Source: Methylocystaceae bacterium | GTDB lineage: Bacteria; Pseudomonadota; Alphaproteobacteria; Rhizobiales; Beijerinckiaceae | Direction: 5' to 3' | NCBI GenBank assembly: GCA_003152255.1 | Contig: PLZT01000324.1 | Span: 1-9,394 of the forward strand | DNA: 9,394 nucleotides | Shown: piece after piece, positions 1-6,356 of the stretch | Position numbering within the stretch: the stretch's first letter is position 1 | Layout of the letters: each line of letters opens with the position of its first letter | Program-made: the position numbers and the translations under genes | The notes under the pieces: model-generated | What the model was told of the DNA's origin: nothing | Databases searched by the model: none | Seen by the model: only the letters and a program-made list of their open reading frames with translations

Positions 1-1710
1 ATGAACGGCGCGGTGCTGCCGGTGCTGGCTTTGTTCATTGTCGCGGCGGAGGAGCAGGGCGTCTCGGCCGACAAGCTCACCGGCACGATTCAAAACGACA
101 TTCTTAAAGAATTCATGGTGCGCAACACCTATATTTATCCGCCGTTTCCGTCGATGCGCATCGTCTCGGACATTTTCGCCTACACCAGCAAGAATATGCC
201 GAAGTTCAACTCGATTTCGATCTCCGGCTATCACATGCAGGAAGCCGGCGCCTCCGCCGATCTCGAACTCGGCTATACGCTGGCCGACGGCGTCGAATAT
301 GTGCGCGCCGGCGTCGAGGCCGGGCTCGACATCGACGCCTTCGCCCCGAGACTGTCGTTCTTTTTCGCCATTGGCATGAATTTCTTCATGGAGGTCGCCA
401 AGCTGCGCGCGGCGCGGCTGCTCTGGGCGCGGCTGATGAAAGATCTTGGCGCGAAATCGGAAAAGAGCCTGACGTTGCGCACCCATTGCCAGACTTCCGG
501 CTGGTCGCTGACCGCGCAAGACGTTTACGTCAACGCCATCCGCACCAGCATCGAGGCGATGGCCGCGACGCAGGGTCACACGCAGTCGCTGCACACCAAC
601 GCGCTCGACGAAGCGCTGGCGCTGCCGACCGACTTTTCCGCCCGCATCGCGCGCAACACGCAGATCGTGTTGCAACAGGAGAGCGGCACGACGCGCATCA
701 TCGATCCCTGGGGCGGCTCCTATTATGTCGAGCGGCTGACCGCCGAACTCGCCAAGCGCGCCTGGACGCATATTGAAGAGATCGACAAGCTGGGGGGCAT
801 GGCGAAGGCCATCGCGCTCGGAGTGCCCAAGCAGCGCATCGAAGAGGCGGCGGCGAAAACGCAGGCGCGCATCGACACGGGCAAGCAAGTGGTGGTCGGC
901 GTCAATAAGTTTCAGCCGCTCGACGACGTGGCGCCCGACGTGCTCAAGATCGATAATTCCGCCGTCCGCGCCGCGCAGTTGGAGAAGCTGAAACGCTTGC
1001 GCGCCGAACGCGACGAAGCGAAGACGCAAGCCTCGCTCGACGCGTTGACGGAAGGCGCGACATCTGGCGCGAATTTACTCGATCTCGCGGTGAAGGCGGC
1101 GCGGGCGAAAGCGAGCGTCGGCGAGATTTCATTCGCGCTGGAAAAAGTCTTCACCCGCCATCAGCCCAAGGCCAATGTGATCTCCGGCATATATGCGCGA
1201 GAAGCGGGAGCGGACGCGCCGGCGGTGAACCGCGTCAAGGGCATGACCAAGGCCTTCGAGGAAAACGAGAAGCGCAAGCCGCGCATTCTCGTCGCCAAGA
1301 TGGGCCAGGACGGCCATGACCGCGGCCAGAAGGTCATCGCCTCCGCTTTCTCGGACCTCGGCTTCGACGTCGTGATCGGCGACCTGTTCGCGACGCCGGA
1401 GGAAGTCGCGAAAAAGGCGGCCGAGGAGAACGTTCACGTCGTCGGCGTCTCGACGATGACGGCGGGTCACCTCACGCTGACGCCCGAACTGCGCGACGCC
1501 TTGAAGCAAGCCGACCGCGAGGACATCATGATGGTGGTGGGCGGCGTGATCCCCAAGCAAGATTTCCAGGCGCTCTACGACGCGGGCGCCAGCGCCATTT
1601 TCCCGCCCGGCACCAATATTCCGCAAGCCGCGGAGGAATTGCTGCACGAGCTGAACATTCGCCTCGGCTATGCGCAGCGCGAGGCGAAGCCGGCGCGGGC
1701 GGCGAGCTGA
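1..1710 (+). CDS. scpA: Methylmalonyl-CoA mutase large subunit (5'-truncated by window edge)
   Basis: Catalyses the adenosylcobalamin-dependent isomerisation of (R)-methylmalonyl-CoA and succinyl-CoA in the cytoplasm (propionyl-CoA and ethylmalonyl-CoA pathways). The visible 569 residues run from the middle of the TIM-barrel substrate domain to the end of the B12 domain. The barrel part has VRNTYIYPP (Arg41) and [10 protein letters not shown] (His78). Their 37-residue spacing equals that of the CoA-ester-binding Arg207 and active-site His244 of the Propionibacterium enzyme as I remember it, so about 165 N-terminal residues lie outside the window. The ATG at base 1 is therefore an internal Met. 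The C-terminal cobalamin domain shows MGQDGHDRG (residues 434-442, His439 the lower-axial cobalt ligand), GVSTMTAGH (about 482-490) and the GG of VVGGVIP (514-515). The reading frame is intact and ends in TGA. Barrel and B12 domains share one chain, as in the catalytic large subunit, not the split B12-only form. The partner small subunit, if present, is not in the window. Confidence 0.97.
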   Translation: MNGAVLPVLALFIVAAEEQGVSADKLTGTIQNDILKEFMVRNTYIYPPFPSMRIVSDIFAYTSKNMPKFNSISISGYHMQEAGASADLELGYTLADGVEYVRAGVEAGLDIDAFAPRLSFFFAIGMNFFMEVAKLRAARLLWARLMKDLGAKSEKSLTLRTHCQTSGWSLTAQDVYVNAIRTSIEAMAATQGHTQSLHTNALDEALALPTDFSARIARNTQIVLQQESGTTRIIDPWGGSYYVERLTAELAKRAWTHIEEIDKLGGMAKAIALGVPKQRIEEAAAKTQARIDTGKQVVVGVNKFQPLDDVAPDVLKIDNSAVRAAQLEKLKRLRAERDEAKTQASLDALTEGATSGANLLDLAVKAARAKASVGEISFALEKVFTRHQPKANVISGIYAREAGADAPAVNRVKGMTKAFEENEKRKPRILVAKMGQDGHDRGQKVIASAFSDLGFDVVIGDLFATPEEVAKKAAEENVHVVGVSTMTAGHLTLTPELRDALKQADREDIMMVVGGVIPKQDFQALYDAGASAIFPPGTNIPQAAEELLHELNIRLGYAQREAKPARAAS

Positions 1711-1745
1711 AAGAGTTCGAGGTTCACGAATTGTCGAGCCGCGCG

Positions 1746-1761
1746 CGTCGCCGGCGCGACG
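1746..1761. other. GC-rich hairpin just downstream of the mutase gene
   Basis: A 6-bp perfect stem (CGTCGC / GCGACG) with a 4-base loop begins 36 bases after the mutase stop codon. No T-run follows on the plus strand, so it is at best a weak or factor-assisted terminator or an mRNA 3'-end stabiliser. In DNA this rich in G and C, short stems of this size also arise by chance. Confidence 0.25.
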
Positions 1762-1770
1762 GCCGAAAGC

Positions 1771-1808
1771 AAAAACGCCTTCTCCACGGCGGTCCCGAGG
1801 AGAAGGCG
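1771..1808 (-). terminator. Intrinsic terminator of the small secreted-protein gene
   Basis: Bases 1776-1785 and 1799-1808 form a perfect 10-bp inverted repeat (CGCCTTCTCC / GGAGAAGGCG) with a 13-base loop. Read on the minus strand, the stem is followed at once by five T residues (1775-1771), the layout of a Rho-independent terminator. It starts 24 bases after the stop codon of the minus-strand gene at 1833-2087. On the plus strand the stem has no T-run, so it mainly serves the minus-strand gene, though it may also protect the 3' end of the convergent mutase message. Confidence 0.7.
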
Positions 1809-1832
1809 AACGGGCGAAAACCCTTTATGGTC

Positions 1833-2087
1833 TTAACGGGCCGGCGCGCATTCCCAACGCGTCACATGGCTGCTCACGCCATAGCCCTCGTCGGTCGCCA
1901 CCTCCACTTCCCGGCATGACGCCCTGGAGGCGACATCGCCATGCGACGTCTGCTGCTGCGAAGAGGCGTCAATCGTTCTCGTCGCATCCGCCTGCGTTGA
2001 CGCCAATGACGAGTCGAGCGCGCGCACGGAAAAATCGCCGATGGACAGCACAAGAATCATCGTCAAGGCGAAAAACACATTCTTCAT
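1833..2087 (-). CDS. Small secreted protein with a conserved-looking Cys pair (84 aa, function unknown)
   Basis: The product opens with a typical Sec signal peptide: MKN, then a hydrophobic run FFALTMILVLSI, with probable cleavage near VRA (residues 21-23). The exported part of about 60 residues has a Ser/Thr/Gln/Ala-rich, probably flexible segment (24-57). A compact C-terminal motif follows, with Cys58, a VEVATDEGYGV stretch (61-71) and Cys80 in TRWEC, which could form a disulfide in the periplasm. From memory, short secreted proteins with a DEGYG-like core between two Cys occur in other Hyphomicrobiales as conserved hypotheticals, without known function. The Shine-Dalgarno signal is weak. 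Support for a real gene is the signal peptide, the terminator 24 bases beyond its stop, and the lack of any other gene here. It converges on the mutase gene. Confidence 0.7.
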   Translation of the reverse strand: MKNVFFALTMILVLSIGDFSVRALDSSLASTQADATRTIDASSQQQTSHGDVASRASCREVEVATDEGYGVSSHVTRWECAPAR

Positions 2088-2395
2088 GAGCGAATGACTC
2101 GCAATTGGAGGTGAAACTCAAGGGGACGGCGCCGCGTTCACTGGACGCGCGCTTCCGACGACGATGACGAATTGTAGTTGATGAGGCATGGCCTTCACAA
2201 GAAAAATTTGTCGCGAATACCCCAAAAAACCGCCTCTAGGACGACAATCCGGGAGCGAATACCAAAAGCGTCATCGGCCCAATAAGATAAAGCACGCATC
2301 CGCCGGACGATCAATATATGGGCTTTTGCGCCGCCCGGGCCGGGAGAACTTTTGGAGGCCATTGGTCACGTCGAAGCGGTCCGGCCGGGTGGCTT
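2088..2395. other. Intergenic spacer, AT-richer, with a 9-bp direct repeat
   Basis: About 300 bases separate the start of the small secreted-protein gene from the stop of the tandem hydrolase gene. Bases about 2185-2320 are clearly richer in A and T than the surroundings. GCGAATACC occurs at 2213-2221 and again at 2255-2263, both followed by A-rich sequence and spaced 42 bases apart start to start (close to four helical turns). It may hold the promoter of the minus-strand small gene. I could not find a clean -35/-10 pair, an RNA gene or a clear terminator for the hydrolase gene. A plus-strand open frame (2188-2520) runs through it but looks spurious. Confidence 0.5.
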
Positions 2396-4207
2396 TCACA
2401 TCGGTTTCGAGGCGAGTTCCGAAACGCTCTCGCGCCTGGGCATGGTCGCGGCGCGATCCCGCCTTCCATTCGGAAGCGACTCTTTTCCCGTCGCGGATGG
2501 CTCGCGTTCGTCCCTTCTGATAACCCTCGCCAACAGACGCCTGAACACCCCGCGCGCGCCGCGCGTCGCGAACACATGATCCGCGCCCTCGACTATCTCC
2601 ACCTCCAATCCCTTGGGCAGGCTGGCCATATTGGCCGCGGCCAAGTGTTCGGCGAAGATTTCCCGCGCGGAATCCGAGGCGCCGAGAACGAGAAGAGTCT
2701 GGCAACCGCGCTCGCCCAGCGCCGACAATTCGATTTCGAGCCGGGTTCTTGGAACGGAAAGCTTCGGGAATCGCGATATCAGCGCCTTTTTGCCTCGCGC
2801 GGCTATTGCGCCAAGGATCGACAGCAAGGCGCCAAGGTCCACCTGCCCCGCGACGACGCGTCGCCACGCGTCGACGCTGAGCGCCTTCGTGAGATAGGTC
2901 GAAGTGGAGCCGAACGTGCCCTGTCGGGCGTCCGCGAGCTGTTCGCTCGAAAGAGGAAGCCAGAACTGCGGATTGACGAGCAGAAGCCGTCTAATGCGAA
3001 TGTCCTTCAAGGCGGAGCGGAACGCGAGAAACGCGCCGCTGCAGACGCCGGCCACGCTAATGTCGTCGAACCCTGCGGCCTCCAACGCGTCGATGGCCCG
3101 CGAAACATCCGCGGCGCGCTCTTCGTGATGAATGACGGCGAGCGGTCCCTCGGGCAGCCAATCCGAATCGCCGATGCCCAAGCAATTCATCCGCAAGGTC
3201 GCATGGCCCTGTCCCGCGAGAAAGCGGGCATGTTCCACCATGGTGCGTCCGGAGCCGATGTGATGATTGGCGCCCGTATTCAGCAATATCATGGCTGGGC
3301 GCCCGCGCTCTTTTGTCTCGGTCCTCGGACGGCAAAGGACGCCAACCAGCCTGTCCGCCTCCCCGAAGCGCAGGACGGATTCCACGAAATTCTCCGTTTC
3401 GATCCCACGCGTGGCGACGATCGCGCGGGCTTGTCCCTCCCGGGCTCCCTCTCGCGCCCAGTCGACGATGGATTGGATATCCTCCAGCGGAGCGGGTGTT
3501 GGAATGGTCGAGGGGCGCCACGCGCCCACCTCGGACAATTGCGAACGCGCGACCGAGCAACCGAGCGATTTCAGCTTTTCCGCGAATGCGTCATAGCGAC
3601 CAGACGCAGGTTCCCCGACGATCAAAATCCGCCGCGCGGGCGGTCGCGCGACCGACTGGAGATCGATCTTCATGATCGCGTCGATGGCGTCGCGATCGAA
3701 CTCGAAGCCTTCGATCGAAATGCGGTCGGCGCTGAAGGCCTCGATGGTGTTGGCGCCGCCCCGCGCGGCGATGACCTTCGCCAGCGCTTTTTGCTCGAGC
3801 AAGAACGACTTGCCGCGAAGGACCGGCGTCACAAGCGCGAGGCTGTCGACGGCGTTGTCCGCGAGCGCCGCCTCCAGCGCGAAGGTCGCTCCGAGCCTCA
3901 GCCCGATCAGCACGACTTCGCTCACGCCGGTGTGTTCCCGCAGGAATTCCGCCGCTTGGCGAATCGACGAGATCGAGGCTTCGGTCGCGCCGGGGCCGCC
4001 GCCGTCGCCAAGGGAATCGCCGCAACCGGGATAGTCGAAGCGGAGCGTCGGCACCCCCCCGGCGGCGAGACGATCCGCAAGCACGCGCCAACTCTGATGA
4101 GCGCCCAGCGCCTCATAGCCCGAAGCCGCGCAGAGCACGACGCCGCGACTGCCGCCGGCCGCTTGGTGCAGCCATCCAAAACAGCCTCTGAAAGCAACGG
4201 GCGTCAT
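2396..4207 (-). CDS. Tandem alpha/beta-hydrolase protein: pseudo-hydrolase domain plus Cys-nucleophile hydrolase domain
   Basis: Two alpha/beta-hydrolase domains sit in tandem. With Met at base 4207 as residue 1, the product is 603 aa. Domain 1 (about 1-250) has LRFDYPGCGDS (about 55-65) and, at the nucleophile elbow, GLRLG (102-106), where Arg104 replaces the usual Ser; no catalytic His is obvious further on. Domain 2 (about 270-565) repeats the plan with LRMNCLGIGDSD (about 338-349) and an elbow GVCSG (387-391) with Cys389 as likely nucleophile. Asp512 (GASD) and His544 (GADHVF) complete a plausible Cys-Asp-His triad, so only domain 2 should be catalytic. The last 40 residues are charged and look disordered. 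From memory, GLRLG and Cys-elbow variants occur in the two hydrolases linked to exosortase/exopolysaccharide loci; no exosortase is visible here. Substrate unknown. Start uncertain: ATG 4261, ATG 4228, TTG 4216 (GGAGG 6 bases upstream) and ATG 4207 (GGAGG about 14 upstream) are all in frame. I chose 4207 because similarity to a hydrolase begins at MTPVAF. Confidence 0.88.
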   Translation of the reverse strand: MTPVAFRGCFGWLHQAAGGSRGVVLCAASGYEALGAHQSWRVLADRLAAGGVPTLRFDYPGCGDSLGDGGGPGATEASISSIRQAAEFLREHTGVSEVVLIGLRLGATFALEAALADNAVDSLALVTPVLRGKSFLLEQKALAKVIAARGGANTIEAFSADRISIEGFEFDRDAIDAIMKIDLQSVARPPARRILIVGEPASGRYDAFAEKLKSLGCSVARSQLSEVGAWRPSTIPTPAPLEDIQSIVDWAREGAREGQARAIVATRGIETENFVESVLRFGEADRLVGVLCRPRTETKERGRPAMILLNTGANHHIGSGRTMVEHARFLAGQGHATLRMNCLGIGDSDWLPEGPLAVIHHEERAADVSRAIDALEAAGFDDISVAGVCSGAFLAFRSALKDIRIRRLLLVNPQFWLPLSSEQLADARQGTFGSTSTYLTKALSVDAWRRVVAGQVDLGALLSILGAIAARGKKALISRFPKLSVPRTRLEIELSALGERGCQTLLVLGASDSAREIFAEHLAAANMASLPKGLEVEIVEGADHVFATRGARGVFRRLLARVIRRDEREPSATGKESLPNGRRDRAATMPRRESVSELASKPM

Positions 4208-4283
4208 GCTGATCAAAGCGTCCTCCATCAAAACTCGATACCCGGAAGCGCCGCGGCCCATTCAAACCGCGCGACCCTGAACC

Positions 4284-4302
4284 GAGACGGCTCGGCCGTC
4301 CC
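4284..4302 (-). other. Hairpin in the leader of the hydrolase gene
   Basis: On the minus strand, bases 4302-4296 and 4290-4284 can pair over 7 positions (one G-U pair) around a 5-base loop. It lies 23 bases before the furthest upstream possible start and has no T-run. It could be a leader structure or chance pairing in GC-rich DNA. Confidence 0.2.
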
Positions 4303-4340
4303 GATTTGAGACAGCGGCCTCACTCTTCGAAACCTGTAGG

Positions 4341-4367
4341 AAAAATCGTGCCGGCGACGCCGCGATC
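4341..4367 (-). terminator. Candidate intrinsic terminator of the M50 protease gene
   Basis: Directly after the TAA of the protease gene, the minus strand can form an inner stem CGGC-GTC-GCCG (4362-4352). An outer stem ATCG/CGAT (4366-4363 with 4348-4345) adds to it, with a 3-base bulge on the 3' side. It runs into a stretch of five T (4345-4341). The stem is short and bulged, so efficiency is doubtful. If real, it makes the hydrolase gene a separate transcription unit from the protease. Confidence 0.35.
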
Positions 4368-4370
4368 GCG

Positions 4371-5465
4371 TTAAGATCCGCGCCGGGAAAACCGCCAATC
4401 CGGTCGCGCGGCTTTGATCAGCATCACTTCCGCGAGCGACTGCGGCGTAATGAGACCCTTGAAGACGCCATCCGCGCCGACGACGCCGACCACCGAGGCT
4501 TCGCCGAGCTTCTCCATCGCCTTGTCGAGCGTTTCGGCTGGATCGACTGTCGCGATTTCGCCATGGGCGAAGGGCGCGACCCGCGCGCCGGCTTCGCCGG
4601 TTTTGATCGCCTCCACAATATCGGAGCGGGACATCACGCCCAAAAACGCTCCGGAGCCGTCGACGAACGGAAAACTTTCCTGCGACGTGGCGAGGAGAAT
4701 GTCCGCCGCTTCGCCGATGGTGGCTTCGTGGCCGATCGTCGCCATGCGCGTCTCCATGGCGTCGGCGACCTTAATGCCGCGCGTCGCCTCCGACGCAAAG
4801 CTCATTTGCGCCTCGCCCGTCGCGGCGAAAAAGACAAAAAAGGCGATGAACAGCAGCATCGGATTGCCAAACAGGCCGATGAAGCCAAGCACCAAGGCGA
4901 AGGCCTGACCAATCAGCGCGGCGATGCGCGTCGCGCGCTCCTGCCCGAGCCACATCGCCAGGGCGGCGCGCAGCACCCTGCCCCCGTCCATCGGAAAAGC
5001 AGGAACCAAATTGAACAGGCCGAGAAAGAGATTGGCGGCCGCGAGCCGCTCGATCGCGCCGATCGCGGGGTCGTCGAGATGGGCGATCGCGCTCGGCCCG
5101 ATCGCGCCGACGCCCAGCAGCAGCGCCGCCGCGATCACGAAATTCACGGCGGGGCCCGCGAGCGCGATCAGCAGCTCTTGATAGGGCTTGTCCGGCATTT
5201 TGTTGAGGTCGGCGACGCCGCCGATCGGCAGCAGCGTGACCTCCTTCGAGACGATGCCGAACCGCCGCGCCACGAGGATATGGCCGAATTCATGCAGCAC
5301 GACGCAGGTGAAGATCGCCACGATGAACAGCACGCTGTCGCGCGCGGCGATGGCTCCGCCGTGTTGATAGGCGGAAAATCCAATCCAGGCGAGAAGCAGC
5401 AGGAAGGTGAGGTGAACGCGGACCGCCGTCCCACCGAAACGGCCAATTGTGATGGACCAACCCAT
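4371..5465 (-). CDS. Site-2-type membrane zinc metalloprotease (M50) with two CBS domains
   Basis: A 364-aa intramembrane protease of the M50 / SpoIVFB type. The zinc motif HEFGH is at residues 58-62 (His58 and His62 ligands, Glu59 catalytic) inside the second hydrophobic segment (about 47-66). The third zinc ligand lies in the family motif NLVPAFPMDGGR (152-163, Asp160). Hydrophobic segments lie at about 18-34, 47-66, 98-122, 142-158 and 183-216, with the active site buried in the membrane. Two CBS domains follow in the cytoplasm (about 231-285 and 299-350); in this family they are thought to bind adenine nucleotides and tune protease activity. Length and order match the bacterial and archaeal CBS-containing M50 class, with no key residue missing. 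Its substrate (usually an anti-sigma factor or other single-pass protein) cannot be told from the neighbours. The start is ATG at 5465, giving MGWSITIGRFGG, the normal N-terminus of the family; the ribosome binding site is poor. It diverges from the copper cluster. Confidence 0.93.
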   Translation of the reverse strand: MGWSITIGRFGGTAVRVHLTFLLLLAWIGFSAYQHGGAIAARDSVLFIVAIFTCVVLHEFGHILVARRFGIVSKEVTLLPIGGVADLNKMPDKPYQELLIALAGPAVNFVIAAALLLGVGAIGPSAIAHLDDPAIGAIERLAAANLFLGLFNLVPAFPMDGGRVLRAALAMWLGQERATRIAALIGQAFALVLGFIGLFGNPMLLFIAFFVFFAATGEAQMSFASEATRGIKVADAMETRMATIGHEATIGEAADILLATSQESFPFVDGSGAFLGVMSRSDIVEAIKTGEAGARVAPFAHGEIATVDPAETLDKAMEKLGEASVVGVVGADGVFKGLITPQSLAEVMLIKAARPDWRFSRRGS

Positions 5466-5677
5466 GACGAACCGCCATTGCTCGGACGAACGATATGTTG
5501 AACCCGACTCTCGCTTATTTCAACGTCCTCGGCAACGCCGACATATGCGGGCCTGGTCCGGGGAGGCCGCGCGGAGCTGGAATGGCAGGCGCTACAGACA
5601 TTGTTTCGCCACGATCAATAATCTAAAGTCGCCCAAGCTCCGTCGGATTCGCGCGCGGATTGGAACATTTGACGTCA
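5466..5677. promoter_or_regulatory. Divergent intergenic region between the M50 gene and the copper cluster, with an inverted repeat
   Basis: This 212-base region must hold the starts of both divergent transcripts. GTTGAA (5497-5502) and TTCAAC (5519-5524) form a perfect 6-bp inverted repeat separated by 16 bases, a half-site distance of 22 bases (two helical turns), like a dimeric repressor or activator site. On the minus strand the right arm gives TTGAAA (5523-5518) as a possible -35 for the protease gene, but the matching -10 is poor. A short AT-rich patch (about 5608-5632) lies 45-70 bases before the first plus-strand gene. No recognisable CueR-type copper box was seen. Confidence 0.4.
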
Positions 5678-6091
5678 ATGACCGCCTGGTTCGTTCACAA
5701 GATGCGTCTTACGGGCGCGATCGTCACGATCGCGCTCTACGCATTTTGCGCGAGCCAGATCCCGGCGATGGCTTCAACGATTCATTGTTCTTCGCACCCG
5801 TGTCACGACATCGTCCAATCGGAGGCCGACGGCTCGAGCGGCCATCACTTCCATGACGGAGCGGCCCCGACAGGCGGCATGGCGAAAGCGGACCTTGGCG
5901 GTGACGGAAAGGCCAAAAGTCACGCCGATCCCGGCTGTCCGTTCTCTTGTTCCACTGGCCTATCCCCGGACGCCGCTCCCGTGATGGCGCGGACGTCGGA
6001 AGTTTCCGTCGCATTCGGAGCGCTGGCTCGCGACCCCGACGGCCGCTCGCCCGAACGGCTCGTCCGACCGCCCAGAATCCCATTCGTATAA
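5678..6091 (+). CDS. Secreted His/Cys-rich small protein, CzcI/DUF2946-like, probable metal handling
   Basis: First gene of the plus-strand metal cluster; 137 aa from ATG 5678. A signal peptide is evident: positive MR at residues 9-10, hydrophobic LTGAIVTIALYAFCA, and a cleavage site near AMA (31-33). The mature part is dense in metal ligands: IHCSSHPCHD (35-44), GHHFHDG (55-61), SHADPGCPFSC (81-91), and many Asp. It ends in ERLVRPPRIPF. This plan (Sec signal, scattered His/Cys clusters, short length, a closing RPPR-like motif) is that of the small periplasmic proteins of heavy-metal efflux loci grouped as CzcI or DUF2946; the assignment is by pattern, not alignment. It may bind copper or regulate the exporter. 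Start is uncertain: TTG 5660, ATG 5678 and ATG 5702 are in frame. None has a strong ribosome site, and 5702 would give the most compact signal peptide. The next possible gene starts 64 bases after its stop. Confidence 0.7.
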   Translation: MTAWFVHKMRLTGAIVTIALYAFCASQIPAMASTIHCSSHPCHDIVQSEADGSSGHHFHDGAAPTGGMAKADLGGDGKAKSHADPGCPFSCSTGLSPDAAPVMARTSEVSVAFGALARDPDGRSPERLVRPPRIPFV

Positions 6092-6106
6092 TGACTCCAC
6101 GCGCAT

Positions 6107-6120
6107 CGGCGACTTCGCCG
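6107..6120. other. Short palindrome between the first two genes of the metal cluster
   Basis: CGGCGACTTCGCCG (6107-6120) is a near-perfect palindrome that can form a 5-6 bp hairpin, and it is flanked on both sides by CGCGCAT. It lies 15 bases after the stop of the His/Cys-rich protein gene. It has no T-run, so it is not a normal terminator. Partial attenuation, an operator or chance are all possible. Confidence 0.2.
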
Positions 6121-6155
6121 CGCGCATAAGATCATTCCATGCGTCGAGGGACTTC

Positions 6156-6356
6156 ATGTCTTCGCATCATCAAGCTCGCGCGAGCTTTTTCTCGGGATCG
6201 CGGCGGCCTCCAGGCGTCAACCCAATACTCGTCGTTTCGCTCGCCATCGTCCTTCCGAGGCGCGCGGCTCGCCCGGCGATCCCCTTCGCGGGCGCCGATC
6301 CCGCCGACGCCGCGTGGACAAAGACAAGCGCTTCGGCGTCGGAGTCGGCGCGATGA
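6156..6356 (+). CDS. Possible 66-aa protein translationally coupled to the TolC-like gene
   Basis: I do not recognise this product. Two signals favour a real gene. A good ribosome site (GAGGGA, 6146-6151) sits just before ATG 6156. Its TGA (6354-6356) overlaps the ATG of the following TolC-like gene (6353) by the 4-base ATGA arrangement, the same junction used between the next two genes. The protein has a His- and Arg-rich N-terminus (MSSHHQAR), a short hydrophobic patch NPILVVSLAIVLP (about 23-35) flanked by Arg residues, and an Ala/Ser-rich tail. There are no Cys residues and no clear signal peptide. The hydrophobic patch is too short and Arg-flanked for a confident membrane span. Third-position GC is about 70 percent, lower than in the large neighbours. 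It could be a leader peptide that sets translation of the TolC-like gene, a small accessory protein, or a chance frame. Confidence 0.42.
   Translation: MSSHHQARASFFSGSRRPPGVNPILVVSLAIVLPRRAARPAIPFAGADPADAAWTKTSASASESAR

Noticed and set aside
1..3. ATG at base 1 as the true start of the mutase
   Set aside because: The Arg/His spacing to the known enzyme shows about 165 residues are missing; [12 protein letters not shown] is an internal conserved stretch of the barrel.
2188..2520. A 110-codon plus-strand frame across the AT-richer spacer
   Set aside because: It has no convincing ribosome site, its product is basic and featureless, and it overlaps the 3' end of the hydrolase gene on the other strand.
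2318..4309. A 663-codon open frame on the plus strand
   Set aside because: It lies exactly opposite the tandem hydrolase gene. High GC third positions suppress stops on the opposite strand; its product is Arg/Gly/Asp-rich, with no recognisable domain, while the minus-strand product has clear hydrolase motifs.
4563..5501. A 312-codon open frame on the plus strand
   Set aside because: Shadow of the M50 protease gene; strongly charged, low-complexity product opposite transmembrane codons.
5449..5856. A 135-codon plus-strand frame in the divergent promoter region
   Set aside because: It overlaps the start of the protease gene and runs out of frame into the His/Cys-rich protein gene; Arg-rich with no signal peptide or motif.
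6314..6316. GTG as the start of the TolC-like gene
   Set aside because: ATG 6353 has a better-spaced ribosome site (GGAG, 8 bases) and forms an ATGA junction; the extra 13 residues would only lengthen the region before the lipobox.
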